Of a stretch of 22,699 bases of DNA, positions 1 through 7,122 are shown piece after piece. Source of the stretch: DATMQA01 sp035566895 (lineage in GTDB: Bacteria > Verrucomicrobiota > Verrucomicrobiia > Limisphaerales > UBA8199); NCBI GenBank assembly GCA_035566895.1, contig DATMQA010000084.1, positions 1 through 22,699 of the forward strand. Direction: 5' to 3'. Each line of letters begins with the position of its first letter. Position 1 is the first letter of the stretch. Made by a program: the position numbers and the translations under genes. The notes beneath the pieces were generated by a model. The model saw nothing but the letters and a program-made list of their open reading frames with translations. It had not been told where the DNA came from and ran no database searches.

Positions 1-52
1 TTGCATCCATCCATCCCAGGATGTTTAAGACCACCGGTCAATCACCCCATTT

Positions 53-166
53 TTATGCCGCACCAAAACGCTCAAACCACGCGTTTCATGGGCAAATCCC
101 AATCACATGCGGCATAAAACCGGATGCGGTATAACACCGCTTATGCCGCATGCGGCATAAGCGGTG
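53..166. repeat. TGCGGCATAA inverted-repeat cluster with 32-bp perfect palindrome
   Basis: The decamer TGCGGCATAA or its complement occurs at 53-62 (complement), 108-117, 141-150 (complement) and 151-160, with a one-mismatch copy (TGCGGTATAA) at 125-134. The last two exact copies meet head to head, and the symmetry extends to a perfect loop-free palindrome at 135-166, with half-site CACCGCTTATGCCGCA. This could be a recombinase or transposase binding site, a mobile-element end or a regulator operator. No recombinase gene is visible in the window, so the role is inferred only. The palindrome's right edge coincides with the first surviving codons of the radC remnant. Confidence 0.8.
60..90 (+). 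repeat. 31-bp imperfect direct repeat, copy 1
   Basis: This copy begins GCACCAAAACG and contains CCACGCG. It matches 796-826 at 26 of 31 positions by eye, without gaps. The two copies bracket the radC and tRNA-Leu remnants. It may be a dispersed intergenic repeat or the edge of a rearranged segment. Confidence 0.55.
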
Positions 167-330
167 ACCCAACGCCAAGCGAGGCGGACATCAAAGTAAC
201 CCGCGACTTAATCAGGGCCGGGCAACTGCTCAAAATCGAATTGCTGGATCACGTCGTCATGGGCCAACCCGATGCCACGAATCCGAACGGCTATGTGAGC
301 TTGCGCGAGCTTGGTTACTTCTTTTCCTGA
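160..330 (+). pseudogene. radC: radC C-terminal remnant (JAB/MPN domain, UPF0758)
   Basis: The reading frame gives SGDPTPSEADIKVTRDLI, then a segment with LLKIELLDHVVMG, and ends YVSLRELGYFFS at a TGA. This is the C-terminal third of RadC-family JAB/MPN proteins, whose metal site is HNHPSGDPxPSxAD. Only the part from SGDP onward survives. The His-x-His half of the metal site and everything upstream are missing, replaced by the palindromic repeat cluster that ends at 166. An in-frame ATG at 124 lies inside the repeats and would not restore the domain. I therefore call this a truncated remnant rather than a small gene. RadC-like genes are often carried on mobile elements; their cellular role is uncertain. 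Confidence 0.75.
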
Positions 331-634
331 GGGCTGCGCCACATGACCGCAGGACGGGCCGAGAGTGCGCCGCGATACTTTCCTTGTCCAAGCACCGAAA
401 CGCCGCAGGGCGAGCCTGTAGCGCGAATGCACGGCCCAAACTATGGGCGAGCTGGAGCAGCCAGCCGAGCGCGGGATTCGCGCCGGCGCGTGTGCCACTA
501 TTTGTGCCACTTTGCCCACTTGGACAACGCACTCACTTCGCAGTGATAAAAGGTGCAAAATACACCGTAGAATCAGTGTTGCAATTCACCTTGAACGCAG
601 CCCGGCGAAACCCTCAGAAAGTGCCGCTTTTAGA

Positions 635-673
635 TTTTTAAGTCCTGTGCGTCTGCCATTTCGCCACACCGGC
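635..673 (-). pseudogene. 5'-half tRNA-Leu(UAA) remnant
   Basis: Read on the minus strand from 673, the sequence has a 7-nt acceptor strand GCCGGTG, then TGGCGAAATGGCAGACGC (a leucine-type D arm with GCG/CGC stem), then CAGGACTTAAAA, which is the 5' anticodon stem and a loop with anticodon TAA. Past the anticodon loop the expected 3' stem (TCCTG) is replaced by ATCTA. No convincing variable arm, T arm or complementary acceptor strand (CACCGGC) follows. This supports a tRNA-Leu truncated at or near the anticodon loop, a common recombination point for tRNA-targeting integrases. A tRNA folding program should fail to return a full tRNA here. Confidence 0.6.
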
Positions 674-795
674 AAACCAGCACACCTGGCGTTTAGAGAA
701 TTCAGGCGTCCGGGGGTTAGTATCTGCTACTGAGAGCCCGCATTCAAGACAATGCACAACGAGGACAAAACACCAAAAACCAAGCCTCAAGGGAA

Positions 796-826
796 GCACC
801 AAAACGACCAAGCCACGCGATTTATG
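796..826 (+). repeat. 31-bp imperfect direct repeat, copy 2
   Basis: This is the partner of 60-90, in the same orientation, with the shared cores GCACCAAAACG and CCACGCG. Confidence 0.55.
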
Positions 827-911
827 TCAATAGTTTGGACCGAGCCTTGGACCAACCCTATCCGTGAAGCACTCCGACCCGTGCCCAGGTGAGCGATGAG
901 CCCGCGCCCGT

Positions 912-1340
912 TCAGGCACAACCTTTTTGCGGCAGATTTTCCTGCGGTGTCCACCGTTCCCATTGGCGGTCGGCGCCCGGATCGAGCTGGGAACGAAGAG
1001 CCGAGTGGAGCCGGCCGGCGAGTCGCCACTCCGAGTCACACTGGCGAAGCGTCTGCAGCAGGGCCTCCGTGGTGGCGTCCTGGATGGCGCGCAACCGGCG
1101 GGCGCTGTCCAGTAGCCCGCTACGGACCTGCTCGTCCCAGCGCTGAAAGGCGTCGGAGGCGATTAAGCCAAAGACCGTCTGCAGGGCCTTGGTGTTCTTT
1201 TCGCGCAGATCGATAAGCACGGTCAGGAGAGCTGCGAGTGAGGAGCGAAGCGTGTCGCGGCGCAGGTGGTAGAGGAGACTGCACAGGACCCCCACCAGCG
1301 CCAGTTGGCCGGCCCCGAAGAGAAGCGTGGCGGCATCCAT
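912..1340 (-). CDS. Hypothetical single-pass membrane protein, helical
   Basis: The product is about 142 residues from the ATG at 1340. It opens MDAATLLFGAGQLALVGVLC, which predicts one N-terminal transmembrane segment (about residues 5-25). A basic stretch (HLRRDTLR) follows, then a long, mostly helical region rich in Leu, Arg, Asp and Gln, suggesting a cytoplasmic helical or coiled-coil domain. I do not recognise the family. The frame is open further upstream to 1448, but that extension reads as non-coding, and the ATG at 1340 places the hydrophobic segment at the N terminus as expected. No strong Shine-Dalgarno is visible. It is transcribed divergently from the lipoprotein gene at 1560. 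High-GC open frames on the other strand overlap it but look like shadows. Confidence 0.5.
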   Translation of the reverse strand: MDAATLLFGAGQLALVGVLCSLLYHLRRDTLRSSLAALLTVLIDLREKNTKALQTVFGLIASDAFQRWDEQVRSGLLDSARRLRAIQDATTEALLQTLRQCDSEWRLAGRLHSALRSQLDPGADRQWERWTPQENLPQKGCA

Positions 1341-1559
1341 AATATGTCCGCCATTGTGCCGGTTAAAGGCTGAACGGCGAACGGCCTGCCAAGCCGGGGG
1401 TGCCCGGTCTAATCTGGGCAGGCCCTTTTCCAGTGACAACGTCACCAAAGCGCAAAACGCGTGTTAAGTCAACGATTATTTGTGGCTTTTTATGAGTGGA
1501 GTACGCTGGCTCAGTTTCTTGGACCTGCTATACCGTTGTGTTCTCGTAACGGTGGTTGT

Positions 1560-1940
1560 ATGATCAATCTTGGCATGCCCACACGGTTTTCAGCACGACT
1601 AATCGCAACCACCTCGTTGGCTGGCTTGCTCATATTCGGTTGCTCCAAACGGGAGCAATGCATCTACTGCTACGATAGTGGACGTGTCTGGCTGATGAGC
1701 AAGAGCAGGGGCCGTCAGGTCTTCAACGGGCTCGGAGGTGTTCAATTGATGTTTGAGATTCCAACCAACTGCACCGACCCGGAATCATGGCACCCGACGA
1801 AGGAGGCGGTCGCGCAGCAGTTGGAGAAGATAGAGCAGGAGAGACAGCCCTGGTTTCGGCCGCCCCCGAATTACAGTCGTGAGCACTATTGGACCAATTT
1901 GGTTTCAGTAAGAGAGTATCTGCGCAAGCACCCGCCCTAA
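1560..1940 (+). CDS. Small hypothetical lipoprotein with CxxC motif
   Basis: The product is about 126 residues from ATG 1560. A basic N-region (TRFSARL) is followed by a hydrophobic core and the lipobox-like LLIFGC with candidate lipid-modified Cys28, so export and lipidation are inferred. Immediately after comes CIYC (Cys34, Cys37), a CxxC pair. The rest is hydrophilic, with a charged helix (QQLEKIEQERQPWF) and a Tyr/Trp-rich end. A GGTGG stretch at 1551-1555 favours 1560; ATG 1575 also gives a workable signal peptide. The frame extends upstream to 1461 without signs of coding. No family is recognised. It sits alone between the divergent gene at 1340 and a long non-coding stretch. Confidence 0.55.
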   Translation: MINLGMPTRFSARLIATTSLAGLLIFGCSKREQCIYCYDSGRVWLMSKSRGRQVFNGLGGVQLMFEIPTNCTDPESWHPTKEAVAQQLEKIEQERQPWFRPPPNYSREHYWTNLVSVREYLRKHPP

Positions 1941-2012
1941 CACCCCCTGGTTCCCCCTGCAACCCTGCAAAAACCCGACCTGTCCGCCCATAGCCAAGGA
2001 TTTCTTTCCCGG

Positions 2013-2246
2013 TCAGCGAATCGGCTCCGCATTAAGCAGTGGCCACATCCGAAGTTTTGTAACTGTGCCGCCAAACACCAGTAGCCCCAGCCCAACCCAT
2101 ACAGCCAGGACGACATACATGGCAGCAAAAAATGGCGCAATCAAATCCACGCTCGCCCGGTCCGCCGACGGGTTTAACAGCGCGACCACAGCGGGCCGGC
2201 GCAAACCAGAGCCGCCGCTAAACCCAACAGCCAGTTCCGTGCGCAT
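2013..2246 (-). CDS. Doubtful small membrane protein
   Basis: The product would be 77 residues with one strong hydrophobic segment (core AMYVVLAVWVGLGLLVFGG) near residues 42-60, preceded by SADRASVDLIAPFF and followed by a basic-to-polar tail. That layout resembles a real membrane segment rather than random translation. However, there is no ribosome-binding site, no recognisable family and no operon partner. It could also be the tail of a decayed larger gene. Confidence 0.3.
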   Translation of the reverse strand: MRTELAVGFSGGSGLRRPAVVALLNPSADRASVDLIAPFFAAMYVVLAVWVGLGLLVFGGTVTKLRMWPLLNAEPIR

Positions 2247-2408
2247 CCGTTTTGTTTATCGAATTCTGTTGCCAAGGTTCAAATGGCCTGATTCACATTT
2301 TGAGTTGTTACCAGATTCCGTCCCCGGCACTTACAGTGCTATTCCGGCGGAGCATTTTTCTTCCTTCCATCTCTGATTTGGTCTTTTGCCGTCGTTGGTT
2401 TTCCGGAG

Positions 2409-2424
2409 TGGGGTCTAGACCCCA
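2409..2424. repeat. 16-bp perfect palindrome
   Basis: TGGGGTCTAGACCCCA is perfectly self-complementary without a loop, about 260 bases upstream of ohr. It could be a dimeric regulator operator; no regulator gene is nearby. Confidence 0.4.
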
Positions 2425-2681
2425 TAGAGCGAAAGGCAAGATTCTTGATAGAAAGCCGCGCAATCCGTCAACGCGGAGGGTTGACCTGTTCGGCTATTTC
2501 CAGCAATAGGTTCTGACAACCAAATTACGCCTGCGGGCGAAGTGAATGGTCTTCCCTCGTCTTGTTCAGGCCACTCGACGAGCCTTGGCATTTCGATTGC
2601 GCCAAGAGCCGAGAAAATGAAATCGACACCAATTGACCATCAAAGCATTCGGGAATTGAAAGAAAGGAGAGACAACGCCAA

Positions 2682-3137
2682 ATGAACACCATCGGAATGT
2701 CCAAAGAAATCGAGCGTGATACCCAACCCAGGAAAGTGCAATACACGGCCAAAGCCCACACGACGGGTGGCCGGGACGGCGGCGGCTCGCGCACGTCTGA
2801 TGGCCGCCTGGAGGTCAAGTTCTCCCTCCCGGGCGGCCCAGGCAACGGCACTAATCCAGAGCAGTTGTTTACCGTTGGCTGGTCGGGCTGTTTCCTCAGT
2901 GCGATCAAGGTTGTGGCGGCCAAAATGAAAGTGAAGCTCCCGGCGGACCCGGCCATCGACGCCGAAGTGGACCTTTGCACAGGGAGCGACGGGTACTCCC
3001 TCCAAGCACGCCTCAACGTCAGCCTGCCGGGTTTGGAGCGGCAAGTGGCCCAGGAAATATTAGACGGCGCGCACCAAACGTGTCCGTATTCGAAAGCTAC
3101 GCGGGGCAACATTGACGTGGCGATTAACCTGGTCTAA
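2682..3137 (+). CDS. ohr: Organic hydroperoxide reductase Ohr (OsmC/Ohr family)
   Basis: Ohr is a cytoplasmic thiol peroxidase that reduces organic and fatty-acid hydroperoxides, usually recycled by lipoylated proteins. The 151-residue product carries the family signature in order: YTAKAHTTGGRDG (Arg31), NPEQLF (Glu60), the peroxidatic Cys70 in VGWSGCFLSA, and the resolving Cys134 in AHQTCPYSKATRGN. The 64-residue spacing between the two cysteines equals that of characterised Ohr proteins, and the catalytic Arg-Glu pair is retained, so activity is likely. The leader before YTAKA is about 10 residues longer than usual. The start at 2682 is backed by AAAGGAGA at 2663-2670; ATG 2697 is an alternative. 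I saw no OhrR-type regulator gene nearby. Confidence 0.95.
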   Translation: MNTIGMSKEIERDTQPRKVQYTAKAHTTGGRDGGGSRTSDGRLEVKFSLPGGPGNGTNPEQLFTVGWSGCFLSAIKVVAAKMKVKLPADPAIDAEVDLCTGSDGYSLQARLNVSLPGLERQVAQEILDGAHQTCPYSKATRGNIDVAINLV

Positions 3138-3210
3138 GCCGGAGCTGCCCGCCCGTGTTGAACGAGCAGGCTGCATAGGAGTACAGATACATGGCTGAAA
3201 GAGGTGAATT

Positions 3211-3663
3211 ATGGCAACAGATTCGAACTGGACAGGAAGTAGTTTGAACGTAATGCAGCGGGTGGCCATCTGCTTCGCAGCGGGGGTCATCGGCGCAGTG
3301 GCCGTGGTCTTTCTCAGCCACGTCCTGTTTAGGGCGGGGCTTAGCGCGACACTCGGGGTAAAGGACCCGGTCTCATTGAAATCGCCGGATATATACAGGC
3401 CGCTCTTCTGGGGCGGATTGTGGGGCATCCCGTTCGGGCTGTTTATAAGGCTTTTCTGGAAGCGGCTGTACCTCATCGGCCTTCTATACTTCCTGGCGCC
3501 GGTGCTGGCGCTGTTCTTGATTTTCCTGCCGATGAGCGGCGCGGGATATTTCGGGCTGGAGAAGGGCGGGCCAAGGTTCACGCTCTACCTGGTGCTGGTA
3601 AATCTGCCGTACGGGATAATCACGGCTTTGGCGGCAAGGGTGGTAATCGGAAAGAAGCCGTGA
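3211..3663 (+). CDS. Hypothetical four-helix membrane protein
   Basis: The product is 150 residues with four predicted membrane segments: about 18-40 (AICFAAGVIGAVAVVFLSHV), 66-82 (FWGGLWGIPFGLFIRLF), 86-107 and 124-145. The N terminus is short and polar, and the motif FWGGLWGIPFG contains small-residue spacing suited to helix packing. AGGTG lies just upstream of the ATG. It follows ohr by 73 bases on the same strand and could be co-transcribed. I recognise a plausible conserved inner-membrane protein but cannot name its family or function. Confidence 0.7.
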   Translation: MATDSNWTGSSLNVMQRVAICFAAGVIGAVAVVFLSHVLFRAGLSATLGVKDPVSLKSPDIYRPLFWGGLWGIPFGLFIRLFWKRLYLIGLLYFLAPVLALFLIFLPMSGAGYFGLEKGGPRFTLYLVLVNLPYGIITALAARVVIGKKP

Positions 3664-3710
3664 GGCGGGCGTGGCATTTCAGAGAAGCGGTTACCAATAG
3701 ACAGAATCAT

Positions 3711-3740
3711 GGCCGGACTGAATCATAAATCCGGCCCTCT
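3711..3740. terminator. Candidate bidirectional terminator between convergent genes
   Basis: GGCCGGA (3711-3717) pairs with TCCGGCC (3730-3736) across a 12-nt AT-rich loop, followed on the plus strand by CTCTTTCTCC. It lies between the stop of the membrane-protein gene (3663) and the stop of the minus-strand flavoprotein gene (3746), where a shared terminator is expected. The U tract is imperfect. Confidence 0.55.
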
Positions 3741-3745
3741 TTCTC

Positions 3746-5278
3746 CTAACTCCTTTGCCACGCCAGCCAGCGCCCCATCCACTTTTTCACCGTGGGGGTT
3801 AGCCTGGTCCGATTGTAGGCGTCGCCGCATTGACGGATGGCCTCGGCCTGCGTTGGGTACGGATGAATGACCGAGGCGAGTCTGCCCAGGCCGAGCCGAG
3901 CCGCCATCGCCACGCTGATTTCACTGATCATTTCGCCGGCGTGGCGCGCCACGATGGTCGCCCCCAGGATTTCATCGCGGCCTTTCCTGACGTGGAGCTT
4001 TACGAAGCCGTCTTCTTCACCGTCCAACTCGGCGCGGTCCACATCCTTGAACTCGCGCGCGTAGGTGTCCATGGCCAAGCCACGCTCGCGCGCTTCGCGT
4101 TCGTAGAGGCCAACGTGGGCGATTTCCGGGTCGGTGTAGGTGCACCAGGGCATGGTGAGGGCGCCGGCTTTCTTGCGGCCAAGGAACAGGGCATTTTGAA
4201 TGACGATGCGGGCGGAAAAGTCCGCGGCGTGGGTGAACTTCCAATCCAGGCAAACATCACCGGCCGCGTAAATGCGCGGGTTGGTGGTTTGCAGGCAATC
4301 GTTCACCTGGACGCCTTTGCGCGGGTCATACCGGACGCCGACCATTTCCAGATTGAGCCCTTCGACGTTCGGCGCGCGGCCGGCCCCGGCCAGGATCTCA
4401 TCCACGGCGATTGTCTCCTGCTTTCCCTGCGCTTCGTAGAAAACCAATTTCTCGCCGCCATTGCGCTCGACTCGCGTAATCCTCGCATTGAGCCGTAGAA
4501 CCATGCCCTCACGGATGAAAGCGCTCTGCACAATCGCGGCGGCCTCCAGGTCCTCGCGGTCCAGCAGGTGAGCACTCTTGTGAAGCAGGCTGACCTGGGA
4601 ACCCAACCGCTGAAAGGCCTGGGCCAATTCGCAACCAATAGGCCCACCGCCGACCACCACCAGCCTGGCTGGACACTCCGTAAGGCTGAACACGGTTTCA
4701 TTGGTCAGGCAGCCGGCCTCGGCCAGTCCCGGGATAGGCGGTTGTATCGGACGCGCGCCGGTAGCGATAACCGCCCGTTTGAACCGCAGCGTCTGTCCCG
4801 AGACTTCAACCGTATCCGGGCCGGCGAAACGGGCCTCGCCCAGGAACACATCCACCCCGAGCTTCGCGAAGCGCTGCGTGGAATCGTTGGGGCTGAGGTC
4901 GGCGCGCAGCTTGCGCATGCGTTCCATGACGGCCGGGAAATCCATCTGGGGCGGCGCAGCCACCCGCACGCCGAAGCGGCCTGCCTCCTTTACATCGAAT
5001 ACGGCGCGCGAGGAGCGAATGACGGCTTTGGAGGGAACGCAACCGACATTGAGGCAGTCCCCGCCCAGGAGATGCTTCTCGACGAGGGCCACCCTGGCCC
5101 CGAGCCCGGCTGCCCCGGCGGCCGTCACCAACCCAGCCGTTCCCGCGCCGATGACGACGAGATTATAGCAAGGCGCAGGGGCAGGGTTCCGCCAATCGGG
5201 CGGGTGGACATTGGAAACGAGTCGCGCGTTGTGCACGTCCGGCGGGCTGACGAGGACGGCTTCCGAATGAGCGCTCAT
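3746..5278 (-). CDS. Mercuric-reductase-like FAD pyridine nucleotide-disulfide oxidoreductase
   Basis: This 510-residue class I flavoprotein disulfide reductase has an FAD Rossmann motif GAGTAG (44-49), a redox-active disulfide in GGDCLNVGCVPSK (Cys75, Cys80), an NAD(P) motif GGGPIG (210-215), the second FAD contact AAGDV (338-342) and a dimerisation domain ending in the His482/Glu489 dyad (HPYPTQAE). The ~37-residue N-terminal leader lacks a metal-binding NmerA domain. The C terminus ends WLAWQRS, without the Cys-Cys pair that true MerA uses to hand over Hg(II). Mercury reduction is therefore unlikely, and the electron acceptor is unknown. Its start overlaps the stop of the TVP38 gene by 4 nt, so the two are translationally coupled. 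Related flavoproteins are often found next to TVP38/TMEM64 genes, and here an ArsS-type gene is part of the same run. Confidence 0.9.
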   Translation of the reverse strand: MSAHSEAVLVSPPDVHNARLVSNVHPPDWRNPAPAPCYNLVVIGAGTAGLVTAAGAAGLGARVALVEKHLLGGDCLNVGCVPSKAVIRSSRAVFDVKEAGRFGVRVAAPPQMDFPAVMERMRKLRADLSPNDSTQRFAKLGVDVFLGEARFAGPDTVEVSGQTLRFKRAVIATGARPIQPPIPGLAEAGCLTNETVFSLTECPARLVVVGGGPIGCELAQAFQRLGSQVSLLHKSAHLLDREDLEAAAIVQSAFIREGMVLRLNARITRVERNGGEKLVFYEAQGKQETIAVDEILAGAGRAPNVEGLNLEMVGVRYDPRKGVQVNDCLQTTNPRIYAAGDVCLDWKFTHAADFSARIVIQNALFLGRKKAGALTMPWCTYTDPEIAHVGLYEREARERGLAMDTYAREFKDVDRAELDGEEDGFVKLHVRKGRDEILGATIVARHAGEMISEISVAMAARLGLGRLASVIHPYPTQAEAIRQCGDAYNRTRLTPTVKKWMGRWLAWQRS

Positions 5279-6060
5279 AATCCCTGCGGCTTGCGGCCGG
5301 TCTCGCCGCCGCTGATCTTTTTAGCCAGCGCTTTCTTCGCCAGCCGCGTTACGAACACTGTCACCGCGATGGTGGCCAGCAGGCCGACGCTGTAGAGAAC
5401 CCATTCGCCGGCCGTGAGCCGGCGATGTCCGGCGCCGACATTGACCAGCGAGCCGAGGTAGACATACATCACCGTGCCCGGCATCATGCCGATCCAGGAA
5501 GCCAGCGCATAGTGGCTCAACTTCACCCGCGTAAGGCCGAATGCATAGTTCAGCAGAGTGAACGGGAATACCGGCGAGAGGCGGGTCAGGAACACGATCT
5601 TCCATCCCTCATCGGCCACCGCCCGGTCGATGGCAGCGAATTTCTCGTTCTTCTCGATCTTCCGCGCGATGGCGTCCCGCGCCAGATAGCGGCCCACGAG
5701 AAAGGCGGCCGTGGCACCCAGCGTCGCGCTAATGGATACACAGACCGAGCCCAGGACCACGCCGAACGCAGCGCCGGCCCCGAGCGTGAGCACCGACCCC
5801 GGGATGAACAAAACAGTCGCCACGACATAGATGCCGACAAAAATTACCGGCCCCAACGGCCCAAGCTTTCCAATCCAGTCCAGCGCTTGCTTCAATAAGT
5901 CCTGGACATGGAAGAATTTCACGGCCAGCACAATAGCAACGGCGGCAGTTACGTAAAGAACCCATCTCCAGCGGGCACTGATCCGGGAAGAGGCAGCCGG
6001 TGAGCGCGACACGGCGCCGGTATCGGGCTGGGTCTTCATGGAAGGGATATCTTTGGACAT
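5275..6060 (-). CDS. TVP38/TMEM64 family membrane protein (SNARE-associated/DedA-like)
   Basis: The product is a 261-residue inner-membrane protein. Segments are a first helix at about 32-48, then the SNARE-associated/VTT domain at about 65-205 with the hallmark re-entrant motifs VLFIPGSVLTLGAGAAFG (82-99) and RLSPVFPFTLLNYAFG (160-175), and a final helix near 221-237. The family is related to DedA/UndA-type transporters and scramblases; a lipid or small-anion role is proposed for relatives but unproven here. Start 6060 is taken; ATG 6039 (MKTQPD) would also keep the whole domain. It lies 39 bases after the radical SAM gene and overlaps the flavoprotein gene by ATGA, giving a three-gene operon. 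The conserved partnership with a disulfide reductase suggests a shared redox or detoxification job. Confidence 0.9.
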   Translation of the reverse strand: MSKDIPSMKTQPDTGAVSRSPAASSRISARWRWVLYVTAAVAIVLAVKFFHVQDLLKQALDWIGKLGPLGPVIFVGIYVVATVLFIPGSVLTLGAGAAFGVVLGSVCVSISATLGATAAFLVGRYLARDAIARKIEKNEKFAAIDRAVADEGWKIVFLTRLSPVFPFTLLNYAFGLTRVKLSHYALASWIGMMPGTVMYVYLGSLVNVGAGHRRLTAGEWVLYSVGLLATIAVTVFVTRLAKKALAKKISGGETGRKPQGL

Positions 6061-6099
6061 GCGTTAGAATCCAAGCCACCTGGGCGTGAAATATCCGGG

Positions 6100-7059
6100 T
6101 CAGGAGGCGCCTGCCGTCTGAAGCGCCCCGCCGCAACTGCTGCCGCAACCGGCGGTGCACGCCAGGCAATGCTCTCCTGTCCGGATGCCCCAATTCTCCA
6201 GCAGTTCCGGCGTTACGTCCCACAGGTAGAGTGGTTTGCCATTCCGCATTTGCATCCCGAGCATCTGGTTGAAATCACAGTCGTACAGCTCGCCCATCCA
6301 GCCGACGCTTAGGGTCGTGCGACACATCAAACTCTCGACCGTGGCGGGATTGAAGCTGTCCGCCAATAGCGACATGTATTCCTCGGTCTTACCCTGCCGG
6401 CGCAGGTCTTCGGCGAACCGGGCGATAGGCTGGTTCGTGAGCGTGTACAGGCTATTGAAGCTGATGCCAAACTCGCGTTCGAGGACCTCTTTATAGTCCG
6501 CCTCCAACTCAGCCTGAGGGGCCGGGAGGTTCGGGCCGACAGGATTATAGACGAGGTTAAGCGGCAGCTTTGAGCCATACCCAACCGCGTTGAGTTTGCG
6601 CAGCGCGGAGATGCTTTTCTCAAACACACCGGCGCCGCGTTGTTTGGCCACATTCTCGGCCGTGTAACAAGGCAGTGAGGCGATCACCTCGACCTCGTGT
6701 CCCGCCAAGTACGCGGGCAGGTCGGCATAACCCGCCTCCTCGATAATGGTAAGGTTGCAGCGGTCAATCACGTGCGACCCCGCGCCGCGGGCGATCTCGA
6801 CGAAGAAACGGAAGAACTCGCTCAGTTCGGGCGCTCCGCCGGTGAGGTCCACGCTCTCCGGCTGGTATTGGTGAATCCATTCGCCGACGCGGCGAGCCAC
6901 GTCTTGCCCAACCATTTCGGTGCGCCAGGGTCCCGCATCCACGTGGCAATGGCGGCAGGCCTGGTTGCACTTGCGCCCCACGTTGAGCTGGAGCGTCTGC
7001 AGCCGCGCCCGGCGCAATGCGAGGCCGTGTACAGAAAGCTTTTCCTCGAACGGATTCAT
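6100..7059 (-). CDS. arsS: Radical SAM protein, ArsS-like (DUF3641 C-terminal domain)
   Basis: The 319-residue protein carries the radical SAM 4Fe-4S motif CNQACRHC (Cys31, Cys35, Cys38) and the SAM-contact motif GGAPE (74-78). It continues into the C-terminal half typical of the ArsS/rSAM-SeCys family: MCRTTLSVGW, ELYDCDFNQMLGM, and a Cys-rich tail CLACTAGCGSSC (298-309) that probably binds auxiliary Fe-S clusters. Members have been linked to arsenosugar biosynthesis, joining arsenic methyl/adenosyl chemistry. Assignment to arsenic here is by family only, because no arsM or other ars gene is visible. It is the first gene of the operon with TVP38 and the MerA-like flavoprotein, with a promoter candidate about 35 bases upstream. 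Some relatives use selenocysteine, but no in-frame TGA occurs within this gene. Confidence 0.85.
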   Translation of the reverse strand: MNPFEEKLSVHGLALRRARLQTLQLNVGRKCNQACRHCHVDAGPWRTEMVGQDVARRVGEWIHQYQPESVDLTGGAPELSEFFRFFVEIARGAGSHVIDRCNLTIIEEAGYADLPAYLAGHEVEVIASLPCYTAENVAKQRGAGVFEKSISALRKLNAVGYGSKLPLNLVYNPVGPNLPAPQAELEADYKEVLEREFGISFNSLYTLTNQPIARFAEDLRRQGKTEEYMSLLADSFNPATVESLMCRTTLSVGWMGELYDCDFNQMLGMQMRNGKPLYLWDVTPELLENWGIRTGEHCLACTAGCGSSCGGALQTAGAS

Positions 7060-7093
7060 GATCGCTCAGAAATCCCGTGATGTGAACCACGCT

Positions 7094-7122
7094 ACACTAG
7101 GGGACTTCGCCGCAGGAGTCAA
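7094..7122 (-). promoter_or_regulatory. Sigma70-like promoter for the arsS-like operon
   Basis: On the minus strand, TTGACT (7122-7117) is followed after 17 bases by TAGTGT (7099-7094). The predicted start of transcription near 7088 would leave a leader of about 29 bases before the ATG at 7059. Confidence 0.5.

Larger units (their letters stand above)
331..911. other. Gene-poor stretch, no supported CDS
   Basis: Open frames occur on both strands but none shows a recognisable family pattern or initiation signal. What can be supported here is a partial tRNA-Leu on the minus strand near 635-673 and a direct-repeat copy at 796-826. Together with the radC remnant this looks like an old insertion/deletion scar. 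Confidence 0.5.
1941..2681. other. Long intergenic stretch upstream of ohr
   Basis: About 740 bases without a well-supported gene. It contains a doubtful minus-strand membrane ORF (2013-2246) and a 16-bp perfect palindrome (2409-2424). The segment around 2230-2400 appears more AT-rich than the flanking genes. No clear sigma70 promoter for ohr stood out. Confidence 0.5.

Noticed and set aside
135..166. The 32-bp palindrome as a transcription terminator
   Set aside because: It has no loop and no following T tract, and no gene ends just upstream.
208..558. 116-codon minus-strand frame over the radC remnant
   Set aside because: The plus strand has the RadC C-terminal signature in this stretch, and the minus frame is Arg/Ser/Ala-rich without motifs.
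3746..5278. Naming the flavoprotein merA
   Set aside because: The NmerA domain and the C-terminal Cys-Cys pair needed for mercury handling are absent.
3830..5395. Long plus-strand frames (222 and 275 codons) opposite the flavoprotein gene
   Set aside because: The minus strand carries every motif of a disulfide reductase; the plus-strand translations have none.
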